A stretch of 64,000 nucleotides of DNA from Uloborus plumipes (Eukaryota; Arthropoda; Arachnida; Araneae; Uloboridae), in the NCBI GenBank assembly GCA_038373865.1, contig JAXGGA010002925.1, positions 48,072-112,071 of the forward strand, written 5' to 3'. How positions within the stretch are numbered: position 1 is the first letter of the stretch; every line of letters begins with the position of its first letter. Below are positions 1 to 12,118 of the stretch, piece by piece. The position numbers were made by a program, and so were the translations under genes. The notes under the pieces are model-generated. The model ran no database searches. It was not told the DNA's origin and saw nothing but the letters and a program-made list of their open reading frames with translations.

Positions 1-129
1 ATAAATTATTAGTCTTGTTTTTTCGTACTAAATGTTATTTATTTGTTTAAAGAAGGTTATTTATTTATTGTTTATAAATATTTTCATAGTAAATTCTATT
101 TCAATTCGTACTTGAAGTAATTTTATTTT

Positions 130-545
130 AGAAATATTTTTTCCTTCGTTTAATCATAACGGCCGATTTTCGGCCGATTATAAATAAAATAAAATACTCA
201 CGTTTTTCGCACTCCAATTTTAAGTCCTGCAATTAAATTATTCATAATAGTGTCATGTGAATATCGTCTGTGATTTTTACATTTTAATATTTCACTCAGT
301 TTTACCTTCGTTTCGAACAATTTGTTTTGCATTTCCAATGTACAAATCCATATTACATGACATAGTAATGTTTGCAGAAAATTATTTATTTACTATTGGT
401 AAATTTAATCATTATAGTTTCGTATTAAATGCTTCGAAAAATAATTTTCTAATAATATTTTTTCAGCTAATTAATAGACAAAATCTAGCCAATTATAAAT
501 AATCGGCAAAGGGACCGATTATGGCCGATTAATCGGTGTATTCCT
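130..545. mobile_element. Degenerate hAT-like element with CCGATTAATCGG repeats
   Basis: The stretch carries several copies of the motif CGGCCGATTAT near 160-190 and GGCCGATTAATCGGTGTA near 515-540. These match the subterminal repeats of the better preserved element at 21807-22547. The right edge, around 543, resembles that element's terminus in a decayed form (GGTGTATTCC instead of GGTGCATCCC). I could not find a left terminus or a target duplication. Between the ends the sequence is AT-rich and has no coding potential. Confidence 0.5.
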
Positions 546-1767
546 TGTTAAAACATTAAAGTATTAAAACATATAAAGGACTTTTTAAATATTTCTCTAA
601 AATTCCACATTATTCGGACCAAAAATGTGGGCATAATTTCTTAAAACTATCATTATCTAACGCGTATCAAAAACTTTTCCAGAAATAACAAACACCATTC
701 CGAAAGATTCCGACAATAAAAACTTAAAAACTCGTAACTATCACCACTTTTACTCTTCTTAAAAGCAAAACTGACGCTAAAAACCATCCTAAACAATGAA
801 AAGCACGGAAAAAGAAAAAAGACGGCAGCCTTCATTACACACTCCATGGACTTTATTAGCATACAAACCGCATAAAGAGAAAAAGATGGCGCGTTTATTA
901 AAAACGAATAAAAATAAAATGTGAGGATGGATCCGATAATAAGCTGCTATCATTATCGCAGGTTAGACTTGAGTGATAAGCGTATCTTAAATGGCAATTG
1001 TAGGGGGGGGGGCGAAACAATGACTACCTTCTTCCCTCTTTTATCTAATCTTTCATTTCTTCAACAGCTGACGTCTCAATGATCACGTGACATCCAACCG
1101 CGAATAGAAAGAAGGAAGGATAAATGGCTGACTGATTAAATGCTTTTTAGAATGCTCTGGCAAGAAAAAAGAGGGAGCTCATAATAATGTAAATTGAGTG
1201 AATAAATGTACAACCATTTAAAAATAAATTACATTTTTTTTAAACTCGAGAATATTGTTTCTTTTTGATAGCACTCTTTTTAAAGATCATTAAATAAGTC
1301 GTACTGTAGTATTTCAAGTATTTTTCAACTAAAATTGAAACTGAATTTACTCAGAATTACTTGAATTAATTTCATAGATTGAACTGCTCATTTGATATTT
1401 ATTACTATTATTAAATACTTTGTTATTTTTACTGATATCAACTGATGCTATTAAGTTACTGTTCGTATATGCTTTAGAAAGTTACTGAATAATAATAAGA
1501 TGAATTACTAGTGAATACACATCTCGATAGTAGAGTAATTTTTAGTGTTACAAATTTTGTGTTTATTTATTTTCAAATTTTGGCAAGAAATTCATTTTTG
1601 TACAATCTGGAAAAAATCTGGAATCAAAGTTTTTCCACAAAAAATACGTGACTTTACTTAATTGAGATTTACCCTGACTACTATCTAATTTCTAACAAAA
1701 CTACTATTGAATGTTACTAAAATAATTCTAGCACAAATAAAAGTGATTGAATTTATAAATCGCGTAT
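546..1767. other. AT-rich non-coding stretch
   Basis: No gene, long repeat or recognisable element end was seen. A short G run lies near 1003-1012. The only feature of note is a compact cluster of E-box and CRE-like sites at 1065-1091, listed separately. Confidence 0.6.
1065..1091. promoter_or_regulatory. Cluster of bHLH/bZIP-type sites
   Basis: Within 27 bases there is CAGCTG (1065-1070), TGACGTC (1069-1075) and the palindrome TCACGTGA followed by C (1083-1091). CAGCTG is an E-box, TGACGTC matches most of a CRE, and TCACGTGAC fits the site bound by Mitf/TFE and USF-type bHLH-Zip proteins. There is no nearby gene or promoter to support function, so this is motif matching only. Confidence 0.25.
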
Positions 1768-3065
<1,298 letters not shown>

Positions 3066-3598
3066 TCACATTTCGCCGGTGAAGGGCGTTTATTCAAGGT
3101 CGTCTGTAGGTAACGGTAAACGAACACAACACCCCCGAAATTCGGCCACCTCCACAAGTTTTGCATTTGACCTACTTTTTACAAAACTTCCGCACCCTTG
3201 CGATGGGCCCGTACCCCTGATTTTTATGGAAGAAAAAAAAAGCGCATCACGGTATATGTCTTGTTCAAGATTTTTTCCCCCTCTGAAGGCCATAAAAAAG
3301 AGCGTGTTCTTTTATGTATTTCCTGTGCCCCTGACCCAGATTTGGAAAAAACTTTTCCCTACTTTCGCTTTTCAATCGTCGCATTCAACAGGCATTCCAC
3401 GATTTAGTCTGCTCAATGTGCGAAGCGTTAAGCAGCTGCATACTTTAATATAGGTTGGGCTGATATAAAAACTTGCTGAAGGTTTTGTAAAACTTCATTC
3501 ATCTCGGCTAATAGTTGATCCGAATCTTCCAAATTGACGAAAGCACTGATTAAACAAAATATCCTACAAATTGAGCGAAAGTACACAAACAAGCTGCT
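3066..3598. other. Non-coding stretch without a recognised element
   Basis: A 207-codon open frame runs from 2830 through 3453 on the plus strand. It starts inside the diverged repeat, has no recognisable domain and is rich in F, S, I and K as expected from AT-rich DNA. I do not call it a gene. A modest CpG-containing patch lies at 3080-3200. Confidence 0.5.
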
Positions 3599-3606
3599 AT
3601 GCACAG

Positions 3607-4583
3607 CAGGCTTGGAGTAATCACCGATTACGTAATAGTAATCCGCGTAATGGATTACATTTTTTTAATCTTCATCATAATCATAATTTGGAAATGGGAC
3701 AATCATAATGGTATAATCGTAATTTTAATCAAGTATTTCTTGTGTAATCGTAACTGTAATCTTTCCTTCAATAATCGTAATTTAGCCTTGTAATCGTGTA
3801 ATCTGACTTTTTTTTTTTCAAAATATTTTCACGCATAATTTAATCTTAGTCTGTGCTTTACATATAAACTCTCATATTATTTTTGGTTCATAAGTATATA
3901 AAAGAAGAAAAAGTTGTGTATTTATAGATTTTTAAAACATTTTTTAGGTTTAAAAAATGTTAAATTTTACTTAAGAATTTAATAAAAATTTCCTTTGATA
4001 ATTTTATTTTTAACAATTTTGTAATTCCAATATTGATTGCATGTAGACAATGTATAAATTCCCTCTTTATATTTTTCGTAATAACAAATTTCTACCGAAA
4101 TAAATAAACAGTTACTTTTACATAATATAATTAAAAATACTACTTGCTGTGAAATATTGTGTGGCATTTTAAGGAAGTTTAAATTTTACATGCTTCGTTT
4201 TCCTTCCGCTTAACTAATAAGGTGCACTGAAACTTGACTTCCCTAATAAAAATTTCTAGATCTCCTCTGCATATATATAAAATATATATTCGTCCCAAAG
4301 CTGTAATCGTGTAATCGAAATCGTAATTGGCATATAATAATCGTAATCAATTACATTTTTTACATAATCTAATCGTTGCTGTGACCGTGATTGCGATTTG
4401 GCAGAGGACTGTAATCGTAATCGAATTTGTAATCTCCAATTTTTCATGCTCAGAATCATAATCGTAATCTGCAATGAGTAATAAGGGCGAAACTGCAGTC
4501 TTAGGATGCTATGATCGAGCTGTGGGTGCATTTGCTACATAATCGTAATCGTTTACATTTTCTTGTAATTGACTCCAAGCATG
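3607..4583. mobile_element. hAT-like non-autonomous element with AATCGTAATC repeats
   Basis: The left end reads CAGGCTTGGAGTAAT and the right end, read in reverse complement, reads CATGCTTGGAGTCAAT, giving a terminal inverted repeat of about 15 bases. Flanking octamers ATGCACAG (3599-3606) and GTGCACCG (4584-4591) match at 6 of 8 positions, as expected for an aged 8-bp hAT target duplication. Both subterminal regions are packed with 'aatcgtaatc' and 'gtaatcg' repeats. The 977-bp interior has no transposase frame. Confidence 0.7.
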
Positions 4584-4634
4584 GTGCACCGTAAAAGTTG
4601 TATTTTCAATTCAAGGGAATAGACTAGAATCGAA

Positions 4635-4800
4635 ATTCGTTAATTCGAACACGCTTAAAACGACTTACTGTTAAGACGAACTACATTTCCGATCCCAGTC
4701 CTCCTGCTTGTTTTTTAACCGTTCGTCGAAGAAGACAAACTGCTGTTAAGACGAATTGATTTCAAAATCCGGTTGGAGTTCGTTTTAACGAGGTTTGGAT
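4635..4800. mobile_element. Relic of a pogo/Tigger-type terminus
   Basis: The right edge, in reverse complement, reads AAACCTCGTTAAAACGAACT, a terminus style common in Tigger/pogo elements. Related 'gttaagacgaa' and 'cgcttaaaacga' segments lie upstream, giving a short, decayed inverted-repeat structure. No target duplication was found. Confidence 0.35.
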
Positions 4801-5213
4801 GAATAAAACTGCATAAAAGAAAATTGCAAAAATGCATTACAAAAATACAACACAAAGATACAATATTGCCTATAAGAAAGACGTTTTTGCTCTAGCTCAA
4901 CTTTCTCAATGCACTATGTACTTTTAAGTTGCTGTTCGGATTGAGCAAAGGTTCCGGACTTATGATAGTTTACTGCATCCAGGAAAAAATCCTAATGCAT
5001 AAAAGAATTAATCGTTACGAAAGGTATGCGCAATACGTTTCGAAAAATCTTCAGAAAAATTTAAGTCAATTCTTCTTAAAATTAAAGGCGTTAAATTCAA
5101 AAAATCTACATGTGCAATAATAGTGCAACAGTCGATTGGTGGTGGACCGCGGTACACATCCGACCCACGGAAGTTAAAAATTTGGGCCACAAAAATATTT
5201 TGAAAGTATAAAT
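4801..5213. other. AT-rich stretch, nothing recognised
   Basis: No element ends or convincing coding sequence were seen. A slightly GC-richer patch near 5130-5190 forms short overlapping frames on both strands with no domain. Confidence 0.6.
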
Positions 5214-5513
5214 CTGTACCTCAGAACCAGACTAACGTAAGTCCATTTTCCATACTTTTCAGTAGAGGGCGAAAGCGATTGTCAGATGCATACAAAGGAT
5301 GGGACTCGCGCTCTTTGAATGCTGCTAAACAATTGTGAAGGAATTTATTTTATGGAATAACGTTCTCATGGGTCGATGTTGATTAGGATTCTTCATACAA
5401 TGCAGCAATAAGGTGATGACTGGTAGGGTTTAAATAAAATAAATAAATACAATGCAGCAAAAAAGTGAAAATTGACAATTTTGGACTTACGTCGTTCTGG
5501 TTCTGAGGTACAG
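5214..5513. mobile_element. MITE with CTGTACCTCAGAACCAGA termini, copy 1
   Basis: The left end CTGTACCTCAGAACCAGA is mirrored at the right end, where the reverse complement also starts CTGTACCTCAGAACCAGA. The inverted repeats run to about 30 bases, through ACGTAAGTCC. A second copy lies at 48956-49197 with the same ends and interior ('cagtagagggcga', 'gggactcgcgctc', 'tgggtcgatgt'). Both copies are flanked by AAAT on each side, so the target duplication may be AAAT, or the element may prefer that sequence. Copy 1 is longer because it carries the insert at 5409-5446. No coding capacity. Confidence 0.85.
5409..5446 (+). mobile_element. Tiny retroposed insert (3' end of a SINE/LINE) with target duplication
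   Basis: A 38-base segment ends in an A-rich 'taaataaaataaataa' tail. It is bounded by the direct repeat ATACAATGCAGCAA at 5395-5408 and 5447-5460. The second copy of the host MITE has a single uninterrupted equivalent (ATACAATGAAGCAA near 49132), so the empty site is visible within this window. Tail plus variable-length target duplication is the mark of a severely 5'-truncated target-primed retrotransposon insertion. Confidence 0.7.
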
Positions 5514-6660
5514 AAATTACACAAATGATTTATTTAAAAATATTTTTATGTTGGCAACGATATCGTTGAGTAGTACTTTTATCACTTTTTCTAGTGCTTT
5601 AGAAGTAACTGCGTGACTGATTTAAGCTTTGATTGTTGATGTAGAGTATGAGGGTTTTTTTCTGGACCTTGAAGAAAACTTTTCAAAAGTATCCAGACCC
5701 TCAACTAAAATTATTTTCAAATAGTTCAGTTAGAGCTTATTATACGCTCATAATCTTTAAGTTTAATGTGTTTCGTTTATTTGTTGCATTCTCCAAAGTC
5801 AACAGCTTTAAAGATTAAATTTCTGCATTTGAAACTACTAATCAGTGAGCAATATCAGTGTTTTTATTATTACTATCTTAATGATTTTTTTAATGTAGAC
5901 GCATTTTTTTCTTACTCTGTTTCTTTGATTAAAAAAAAAGGAGTAATAAACAGCATTTTGAGGATTGACTGTGGAAAACTTCTCTGAAATTTCGACATAA
6001 AATATTTTGGGGTATAGTTCGTCTTTTCTACCTTCCTTTTCATTCTTTTTTTATTTATTTATTTATTTTTTCAATTCTGCCAATCTGACTTTTCAACTCT
6101 GCTTGACTATGCATTTTTCTCTGTATCAAACCGATCAATTTTTCCATAAACTTTTTTGCCTATTAATTTATCTATTCGAATGATGTTTGATTTAAAAGGC
6201 TCAATTTTTGTTCTACATATTTGTCCTATTGTAGTGCATTTATGATCAGCTTGTTTTTAAATATAAATATCAATTTATGTACTTATGCTGTCTGACTTAT
6301 TATCAGTATGTGACTGAAAGAAATTTTCCTTGTCCATCGATGTAATTTTCAATCTCTCTCAATCAAGTTTTCCTCATCTTTCTTATCCGGTTTTTCTCTC
6401 TGAAATACTACTCTCTCCAGGTGCCACAATATATTTTTTATTTGCTCTATCAAAAATTATGAGTTTTTTAAGAGTTATATTTTTTAAAGAGGAAGAATTA
6501 CTTTTTTTGCTGTTATTATTATTATTTTAATTTCATTGAATACCTGAAATATTTCTGTTATTGCCGTATCATACTATAATTGCGACAAAAGCCGTTTTTT
6601 CTTGAAATGAAATCGGTACAACTTTATATGCATGCATATACACACACAAAAAAATTTTCT
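5514..6660. other. AT-rich stretch, nothing recognised
   Basis: Pyrimidine-rich segments near 6020-6060 and 6500 and many T runs are present. No inverted repeats, target duplications or coding sequence were recognised. Confidence 0.6.
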
Positions 6661-7340
6661 GATAAAAGCTTCAGATCCTAATCTTGCGGTTTTTTAAGTC
6701 AGTTTAATCTTAACAAGACTAAAATGTAATTCAAATAAAAACAATAACATTCTTTATCATACCGAAAGAGAGTACGATGGCAGCACCCAGTCCTGCAACT
6801 AGTTGCAGAGAGCATGAAAATAAATTTACTTTATTGCCAGAAAAAAAACCGTATTAAATGTGTACGAATTTTGCCTTCATAAAAAAAAAGATTTTTTTTC
6901 CAAGATTATCTTCAACTTTAAGAAGTATTTCTAACGCTTTACTTTCTTATTTTAAAATTTCGTATTAGATAGATGGCGGAATTAATTTGATATTTCCTTG
7001 ATAAAAGCTTCAGGTTACGGTCTTAAAGTCAGGTAAAAAGTTTACATAAACAGCGATGAAAATAATAATCGTAATATTCTTTGTTATTCCAAAAGAAAAT
7101 AAGAATAGCATCCGACGGTGTTGCCAAGTACAGTGAGAATAAAAATAAGTTCACTTTGTTGCTTTAAAAATATGTTTCTGCAAAATTCATCTAAGTATTT
7201 TTTCACATTAAAAAAATCCATATTATTATTCTAACCTGTTTCCCTTAACTTTAATAGGAATTTTTACTCTTTAACTCTTTATGTTCTTACTTTGAAACTG
7301 CAGATTATTAGATAGATGGCGAAGTGATGTTTACATTTTT
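6661..7340. repeat. Diverged tandem pair, offset ~339 bp
   Basis: The segment GATAAAAGCTTCAG at 6661 recurs at 7000. It is followed in both copies by 'taaagtcag'-type sequence, an 'attcttt..tatt' block, a 'gcatg..aaataartt' block and 'agatagatggcg'. The copies are clearly related but diverged. The right member grades into the younger 326-bp duplication that follows, so the locus has been duplicating in tandem repeatedly. Confidence 0.6.
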
Positions 7341-7347
7341 TGCTATT

Positions 7348-7379
<32 letters not shown>

Positions 7380-7895
7380 GTTTTTTCTAGATTAGACTGA
7401 CCTGGTCGAAAAACTCGTTGCATACTTAATATCTCCTCAAGATTGAAACGAATCAGCCTACAGCACTATTTATACTGCTAATAACCTATGCCTTATAATT
7501 GTATCTGTAAATATAATCTCGACGTAAGTAAAGGCTATTTGCATTTTGTGCAAATACAACGAACGTGCTGTTAACTTAAATAAGAATGTTTGACTCTTTA
7601 ACTCTTTATGTTCTTACTTTGAAGCTGCAGATTATTAGATATATGGCGAAGTGATGCATATATTTTTTGCTATTTCTGTCTCTCTCTCTCTCTTTCTTGC
7701 TCTCTCACTTTTTCTACATTAGACTGACCTGGTCGAAAAACTCGTTGCATACTTAATATCTCCTCAAGATTGAAACGAATCAGGCTACAGCACTATTCCT
7801 ACTGCTAATAACCTATTCATTATAATTGTATCTGTAAATATAATCTCGACGTAAGTAAAGGCTATTTGCATTTTGTGCAAATGCAACGAACTTAC
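7245..7895. repeat. Young tandem duplication of a 326-bp unit
   Basis: Copy one is 7245-7570 and copy two 7571 to about 7895. Long stretches are nearly identical, including 'gactgacctggtcgaaaaac', 'tcctcaagattgaaacgaat' and 'aatataatctcgacgtaagt'. Each copy contains a CT-dinucleotide tract (near 7350-7380 and 7675-7705) whose length differs between copies. No coding sequence was recognised. Confidence 0.9.
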
Positions 7896-8935
7896 TTTGC
7901 CTCGTTCGCAATTACTTTTGGGGAGCGTAGCGACTCAACAATGCCCCGCTTTCTAACATAATCTATGTATATTTATGCTGCGCAAGTTCAAGTAGGATTA
8001 CGATCATATTAAATGTAGAAACAGAACTAATCTGCAAAGGAAAATAAGCACTTCCCAGAAGCCGTGTATCAAAGATAAACTCAGATTAGGCCTCTGATGT
8101 TTATTCATTTCCTCTATTTAGAGGAACTTTCATTTCTTTGGAGGAAGAACTTCATAAAGCAGCGCATTATTTGGTGCTGAGATTACTGGATGTTAAGGTC
8201 CAAGGTAAGAAGCGGAATTATGCCCCGAAATATTAGGGAGGGAATTGTTTGTCAGTAGGAGTTAGGGAGTGTATTGCAAATTGTCAGCAAAATATGCGAG
8301 GCTCTTGTAGAGAGACAAAGAAGTTGCAATTTGTGAATATGAGCTGTTAATTGGATTTTGTCGTATAAATGTAATTTCGAAGAAGATATGTATTATATAA
8401 AGTAAATTAAAATTCTGGTTTGTGTAAAGTAGTGATAACCGTTTGGTTAACTTCATATTTTCATACATGGACAAAACACTATTTCTTTGTTCTTTAAAAA
8501 GGGAACAAATAAAGGAAAGGTAAGAAATGTATCGTTTATATGATGGCTGTAATACCCAAAGTGGGTGAAGGGGGTGGAGGGGGGGTCCATGGTTTCAAGA
8601 CATCCATATACAATTAATATGAACTGTAGTTCCATGAGAAAACTCTTATTCTTTAAAAGCTGCTACGAGCCTGAAAAGTTTGTCCAATAGAGTACTAAAT
8701 TCGGGAATTTCTTTACACGTTTAAAAAAAAATCGCTAAAACCTTTTTTGTGACAAATTTCATCCTTGCCAAATTTGACGAACATTCGTATAGCGAATATG
8801 AGTATATTGCTATATTTACGCAGTTTCAATACATCTTTAAAGTGATAGATAAAAAATATGTGCTCAGCACATTGCCAGTTCTTAGGACGGTCCTGACGAG
8901 AGTGGTTTTCATATTCAACTGACTGGCAGTCTCAA
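7896..8935. other. Non-coding stretch, nothing recognised
   Basis: There is a G-rich patch at 8560-8590 and ordinary AT-rich sequence. Short frames at 8262-8635 on the minus strand have no domain and are not called. Confidence 0.6.
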
Positions 8936-9042
8936 CCCAAGTAGCACACTTCGTTTTTAAAGGTTGTAAAATGGTTATTAACGTTGTACCAACGGATTAA
9001 AAACGTTTATAAAACGTTTAAACGTTTTTCGTGCTACCTTGG
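8936..9042. mobile_element. 107-bp MITE with CCAAGTAGCAC termini
   Basis: The left end reads CCCAAGTAGCACAC and the right end, reverse-complemented, reads CCAAGGTAGCACGAAAAACG. The interior repeats ACGTTT-type motifs ('aaaacgtttaaacgttttt') and can fold back over much of its length. Too short to encode anything. I did not see a clear target duplication. Confidence 0.6.
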
Positions 9043-9433
9043 AATTGTACCCAATTGTGTAACTTATCCTAAAAGTTTCATCTTTTAAAATAAATTTTCA
9101 ATGCATAAGAGCAATTCCAAGGTAACAGAGGTATCAGTTTTTCACAAACCTGCTTACAAAGGCTAAAAGTATGTTAAATTCTTGTTTTATTTCACGAGTT
9201 TAGTAAAGAGCATGGTCTTTACTACCATGTAGTGCAGTCAAATTTTAAATAATGGCATTTTGTCTCTAGAGGACATACCTCGTAAGATACGTCCATTACA
9301 GAGCCAAAAAAAAACTATCATATAAATACGTTATCTAAAAATCTTCAAAACTGAACTGTACTTTATAGAAGTAGGGTTCATCTTATTCAAAAACTTCTTG
9401 CAACGAAACACAAGGACCTAACATATTTGGAGT
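9043..9433. other. AT-rich stretch, nothing recognised
   Basis: Ordinary AT-rich sequence. No repeats, hairpins or coding potential were noticed. Confidence 0.6.
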
Positions 9434-9441
9434 CTCTGCAG

Positions 9442-9622
9442 CAGGTCCGTCATTTAGGGGGGGGGGGGCAGGGGGGGTCATTTGCACCCCCCCCCCCCCT
9501 GAATTTGAGAAATCAATGTATATTTACATATAAGTGGGGGTGGTTTTTGTTGTTTTCTGGTGAAATTGTATTGTGTTTTTACCTTCCCCCCCCCCCTGGA
9601 AAAACTTGAAATGACGTCCCTG
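9442..9622. mobile_element. 181-bp hAT MITE with long G and C runs
   Basis: Perfect 8-bp target duplications CTCTGCAG flank it (9434-9441 and 9623-9630). The ends are CAGGTCCGTCATTT and, in reverse complement, CAGGGACGTCATTT. Inside are a 12-G run, a 7-G run, a 13-C run and a 10-C run, so the element is internally self-complementary and G-quadruplex-prone. Not coding; the short plus-strand frames over it are produced by the homopolymers. Confidence 0.85.
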
Positions 9623-9630
9623 CTCTGCAG

Positions 9631-11393
9631 GCTGTTTTGCAGCAATCAATGTTTTTTTTTTTTTTCCGTAATGGAACTGCCCATAAAAACTTATTTTTTT
9701 AATAAATATGAGCTGATTAATATTACAGAAAACATGACCACCGAATTTTTGTTTCTCGCTTGAAATTTCACAATATATTCAAAAGAAAAGAATCAAAGCA
9801 TTGTCAAAACTGATAAATTAAAAATTGACTGGAATCTCAGCCATTACCTTTATTCGCTGTCCTCATTTTATTTTTATTCATCGTCAGAGGAAGAAAAAAA
9901 AAAGCATTTTTTTTTATTCGCTTTAGAAAAGCTAATGACCAAAAACTTCACGATATGAAATAGCTGGGGGACAGAGCAGAAAAAAAATTCCACTTCGTTT
10001 AATGCGCTATTAACTTACAAAAACAAGTTCGTATAATATTGTGATGAGATGAGAAGGAAAAAAGGTTTTTCTATGAGGGGTTAGATGAAAAAATTAAACT
10101 TGAGTCTAGTAATGGAACGGTGGGAAAAAAATGCGAATTAAAAAATGCTTCCATCCTCACAAATCGATAGATGGCGCTAGAAAAAGCTCGGTTATCTCAA
10201 CATTTCAGGCATTCCCTGTATTCCTGTTATCGTTTGATGATGACGCTCTTTGGGCACGTAGAAAGGTTTTTCTGTAGCTACGGGAAAAATATAGGGGGAA
10301 GAACGCATGGGATTTTTTTAATTAGCTAATTGATATTTTTCGGTCACAAACTTTGTAAATATTTGCGAGGTGTGGGAACGCCTCGTCATTGAATTTGTAA
10401 TTAACTGCGTAATTTGGTAATGAATATTGCCCAATGTGGCAGAAATGTAGCAATTACATGTGCTGGACTCTATAGTGAAAGAAGAATTAAATAAAAATCT
10501 TTGTGCTTGAAAAATAATTTCATCCATAAGCTAGCTTTGCATTGAAAAGAGGTTTATTGCAACTCCGAAACATGTGTATGCAGTTTTCTACTCGTTTGTG
10601 TATTAATACTTTGTTTTATATTCTTTTATCTTTTTTGAGTTGTTGCATGTTGAAACAGATGTTTCAGTTTTTAGTGAGAATAGTGCTTAAGATTTTGTAA
10701 ATACCTACTAACTTAAAGAAATCCAAAAGGTTTAATTGTATGCTTGTTTCTTTCTTTCTTTCTTTTTTTTTTTTGATATTACATATCATTGTCAATATTT
10801 GATATGGTAATTCCTTTCTACCTTTGCCTCTCTCTTTCTCCTACTTTAAAAAAGAGAAGTGTTATTCTTCATACTTAGTTGTAAGTATAAATTAATAACT
10901 TATTATTCATAAATGGATTTTAAAGTACATTGAGATATAGTAATTAATTGTACTTATTAAGATAGTTTTTCCATTTCCGCTGGAAATACTGTACTGTTTT
11001 TTGAAAAAAATTTCGTTTTAAAATAAATAAAAGAGAACTAAAAATAGAACATAAGACAACTGCCTTATTTAAAAGAATATAGTCACTGTATTTTTTTTCC
11101 ATTTCAAACAATTTCTAGTTTAGGTTAGACAGTCAACTCAGCTTTTGTGATTATACTGGTTTAAGTTTAATAAGAAGAAAGGAAAAGAGTATCTAAACAT
11201 TTTACAATTTACGGTATTCACTAATTATTGCGCAGATACATTATAAAGAAACAATGATCTACCAAAAGTCAGAAATAAATTACTTTCATTTTTCTTTCTC
11301 ACAGACAACTGCAGGCTGAAATTATATTTGTCTGCATTAAAGTTTCAATGATACATTTAAAATTTATAGACGCAGTATCGAAACATTTCGGGG
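9631..11393. other. AT-rich stretch with few landmarks
   Basis: Apart from the hammerhead-like relic at 10533-10600 no gene or element was recognised. AGATGGCGC at 10169-10177 matches the core of arthropod CTCF sites. A TTTC simple tract lies near 10745-10770. Confidence 0.5.
10533..10600 (+). repeat. Decayed copy of a hammerhead-ribozyme-like unit (copy D)
   Basis: The segment contains TTGCATTGAAAAGAGG, then a short spacer, then CTCCGAAACATGTGTATGCAG. It aligns with the better copies at 31059-31155 and 44112-44354. In those, a GGGGCT/AGCCCC-type stem is followed by CGAAACACGTGTCTGC. Here the stem is weakened (GAGGTT against AACTCC) and ACGTGT is ATGTGT. Flanks are not obviously part of the family beyond 'tttgtgtatt'. 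Confidence 0.5.
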
Positions 11394-11401
11394 CTGTGTA
11401 C

Positions 11402-12036
11402 TAGGGTGGGGCGAAAAATAAAAAGGTTTTCAGATCAACTTCTAATAGTTGCCAAAAGTTGTCTTTGGTGATAGTTAGCGTTTGTGCAAAATTTGAGAAA
11501 AATCGGTTAATATCTTCAGGGGGCGCTGCGATCTCAAAGTTTTATAATAGCTTTTATCGGGATTTTATGGTTAAAATATGAAAAACTATGCCGTTAGCTA
11601 ATCTCATTGCATTTTTTTACTCATAAGATATATTCATGCATTCAAAGCATATGAAATAACTCACAAAAAATTATTTTATATGATATATTTATATTTCAAG
11701 CATTTAAAAAGAAACAAAAACGTGAAAAAAATTGATTTTTTTTAAATATAAATATATCATATAAAATAATGTTTGTGAGTAATTTCATATGCTTTTAATG
11801 CATGAAAACATCTTTTGAGTAAAAAAAAACGTTAAGAGACTAGCTAAAGGCATTCTTTTTGACATTTTAACCATAAAATCCATAACAAAGCTATGGTAAA
11901 ACTTTGCGAACGCATCGCCCCCTGAAGATAACCTATTTTTCTCAAATTTTGCACAAAAGCAAACTATCTCTAAAGACAACTTTTGGCAACTACTAGAAGT
12001 TGATCTGAAAAATTTTTTATTTTTCGCCCCACCTTA
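11402..12036. mobile_element. Foldback element, TAGGGTGGGGCG termini (635 bp)
   Basis: Perfect 8-bp target duplications CTGTGTAC flank it (11394-11401 and 12037-12044). The left end is TAGGGTGGGGCGAAAAAT and the right end in reverse complement is TAAGGTGGGGCGAAAAAT. The complementarity runs almost the whole length to a centre near 11720; for example 'gttgccaaaagttgtctttg' on the left is mirrored near 11965-11985. It shares its terminus style and an internal 'atcggttaatatcttc' motif with the larger foldback at 60246-63108. No transposase is encoded, so it is non-autonomous. Confidence 0.85.
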
Positions 12037-12118
12037 CTGTGTACGTAACCGTGCTCTGTTAACTGAAAGACTTATACTTGCAGTAGAGAATTTTCCTAAT
12101 CGTTTATTTAACAGCTTT

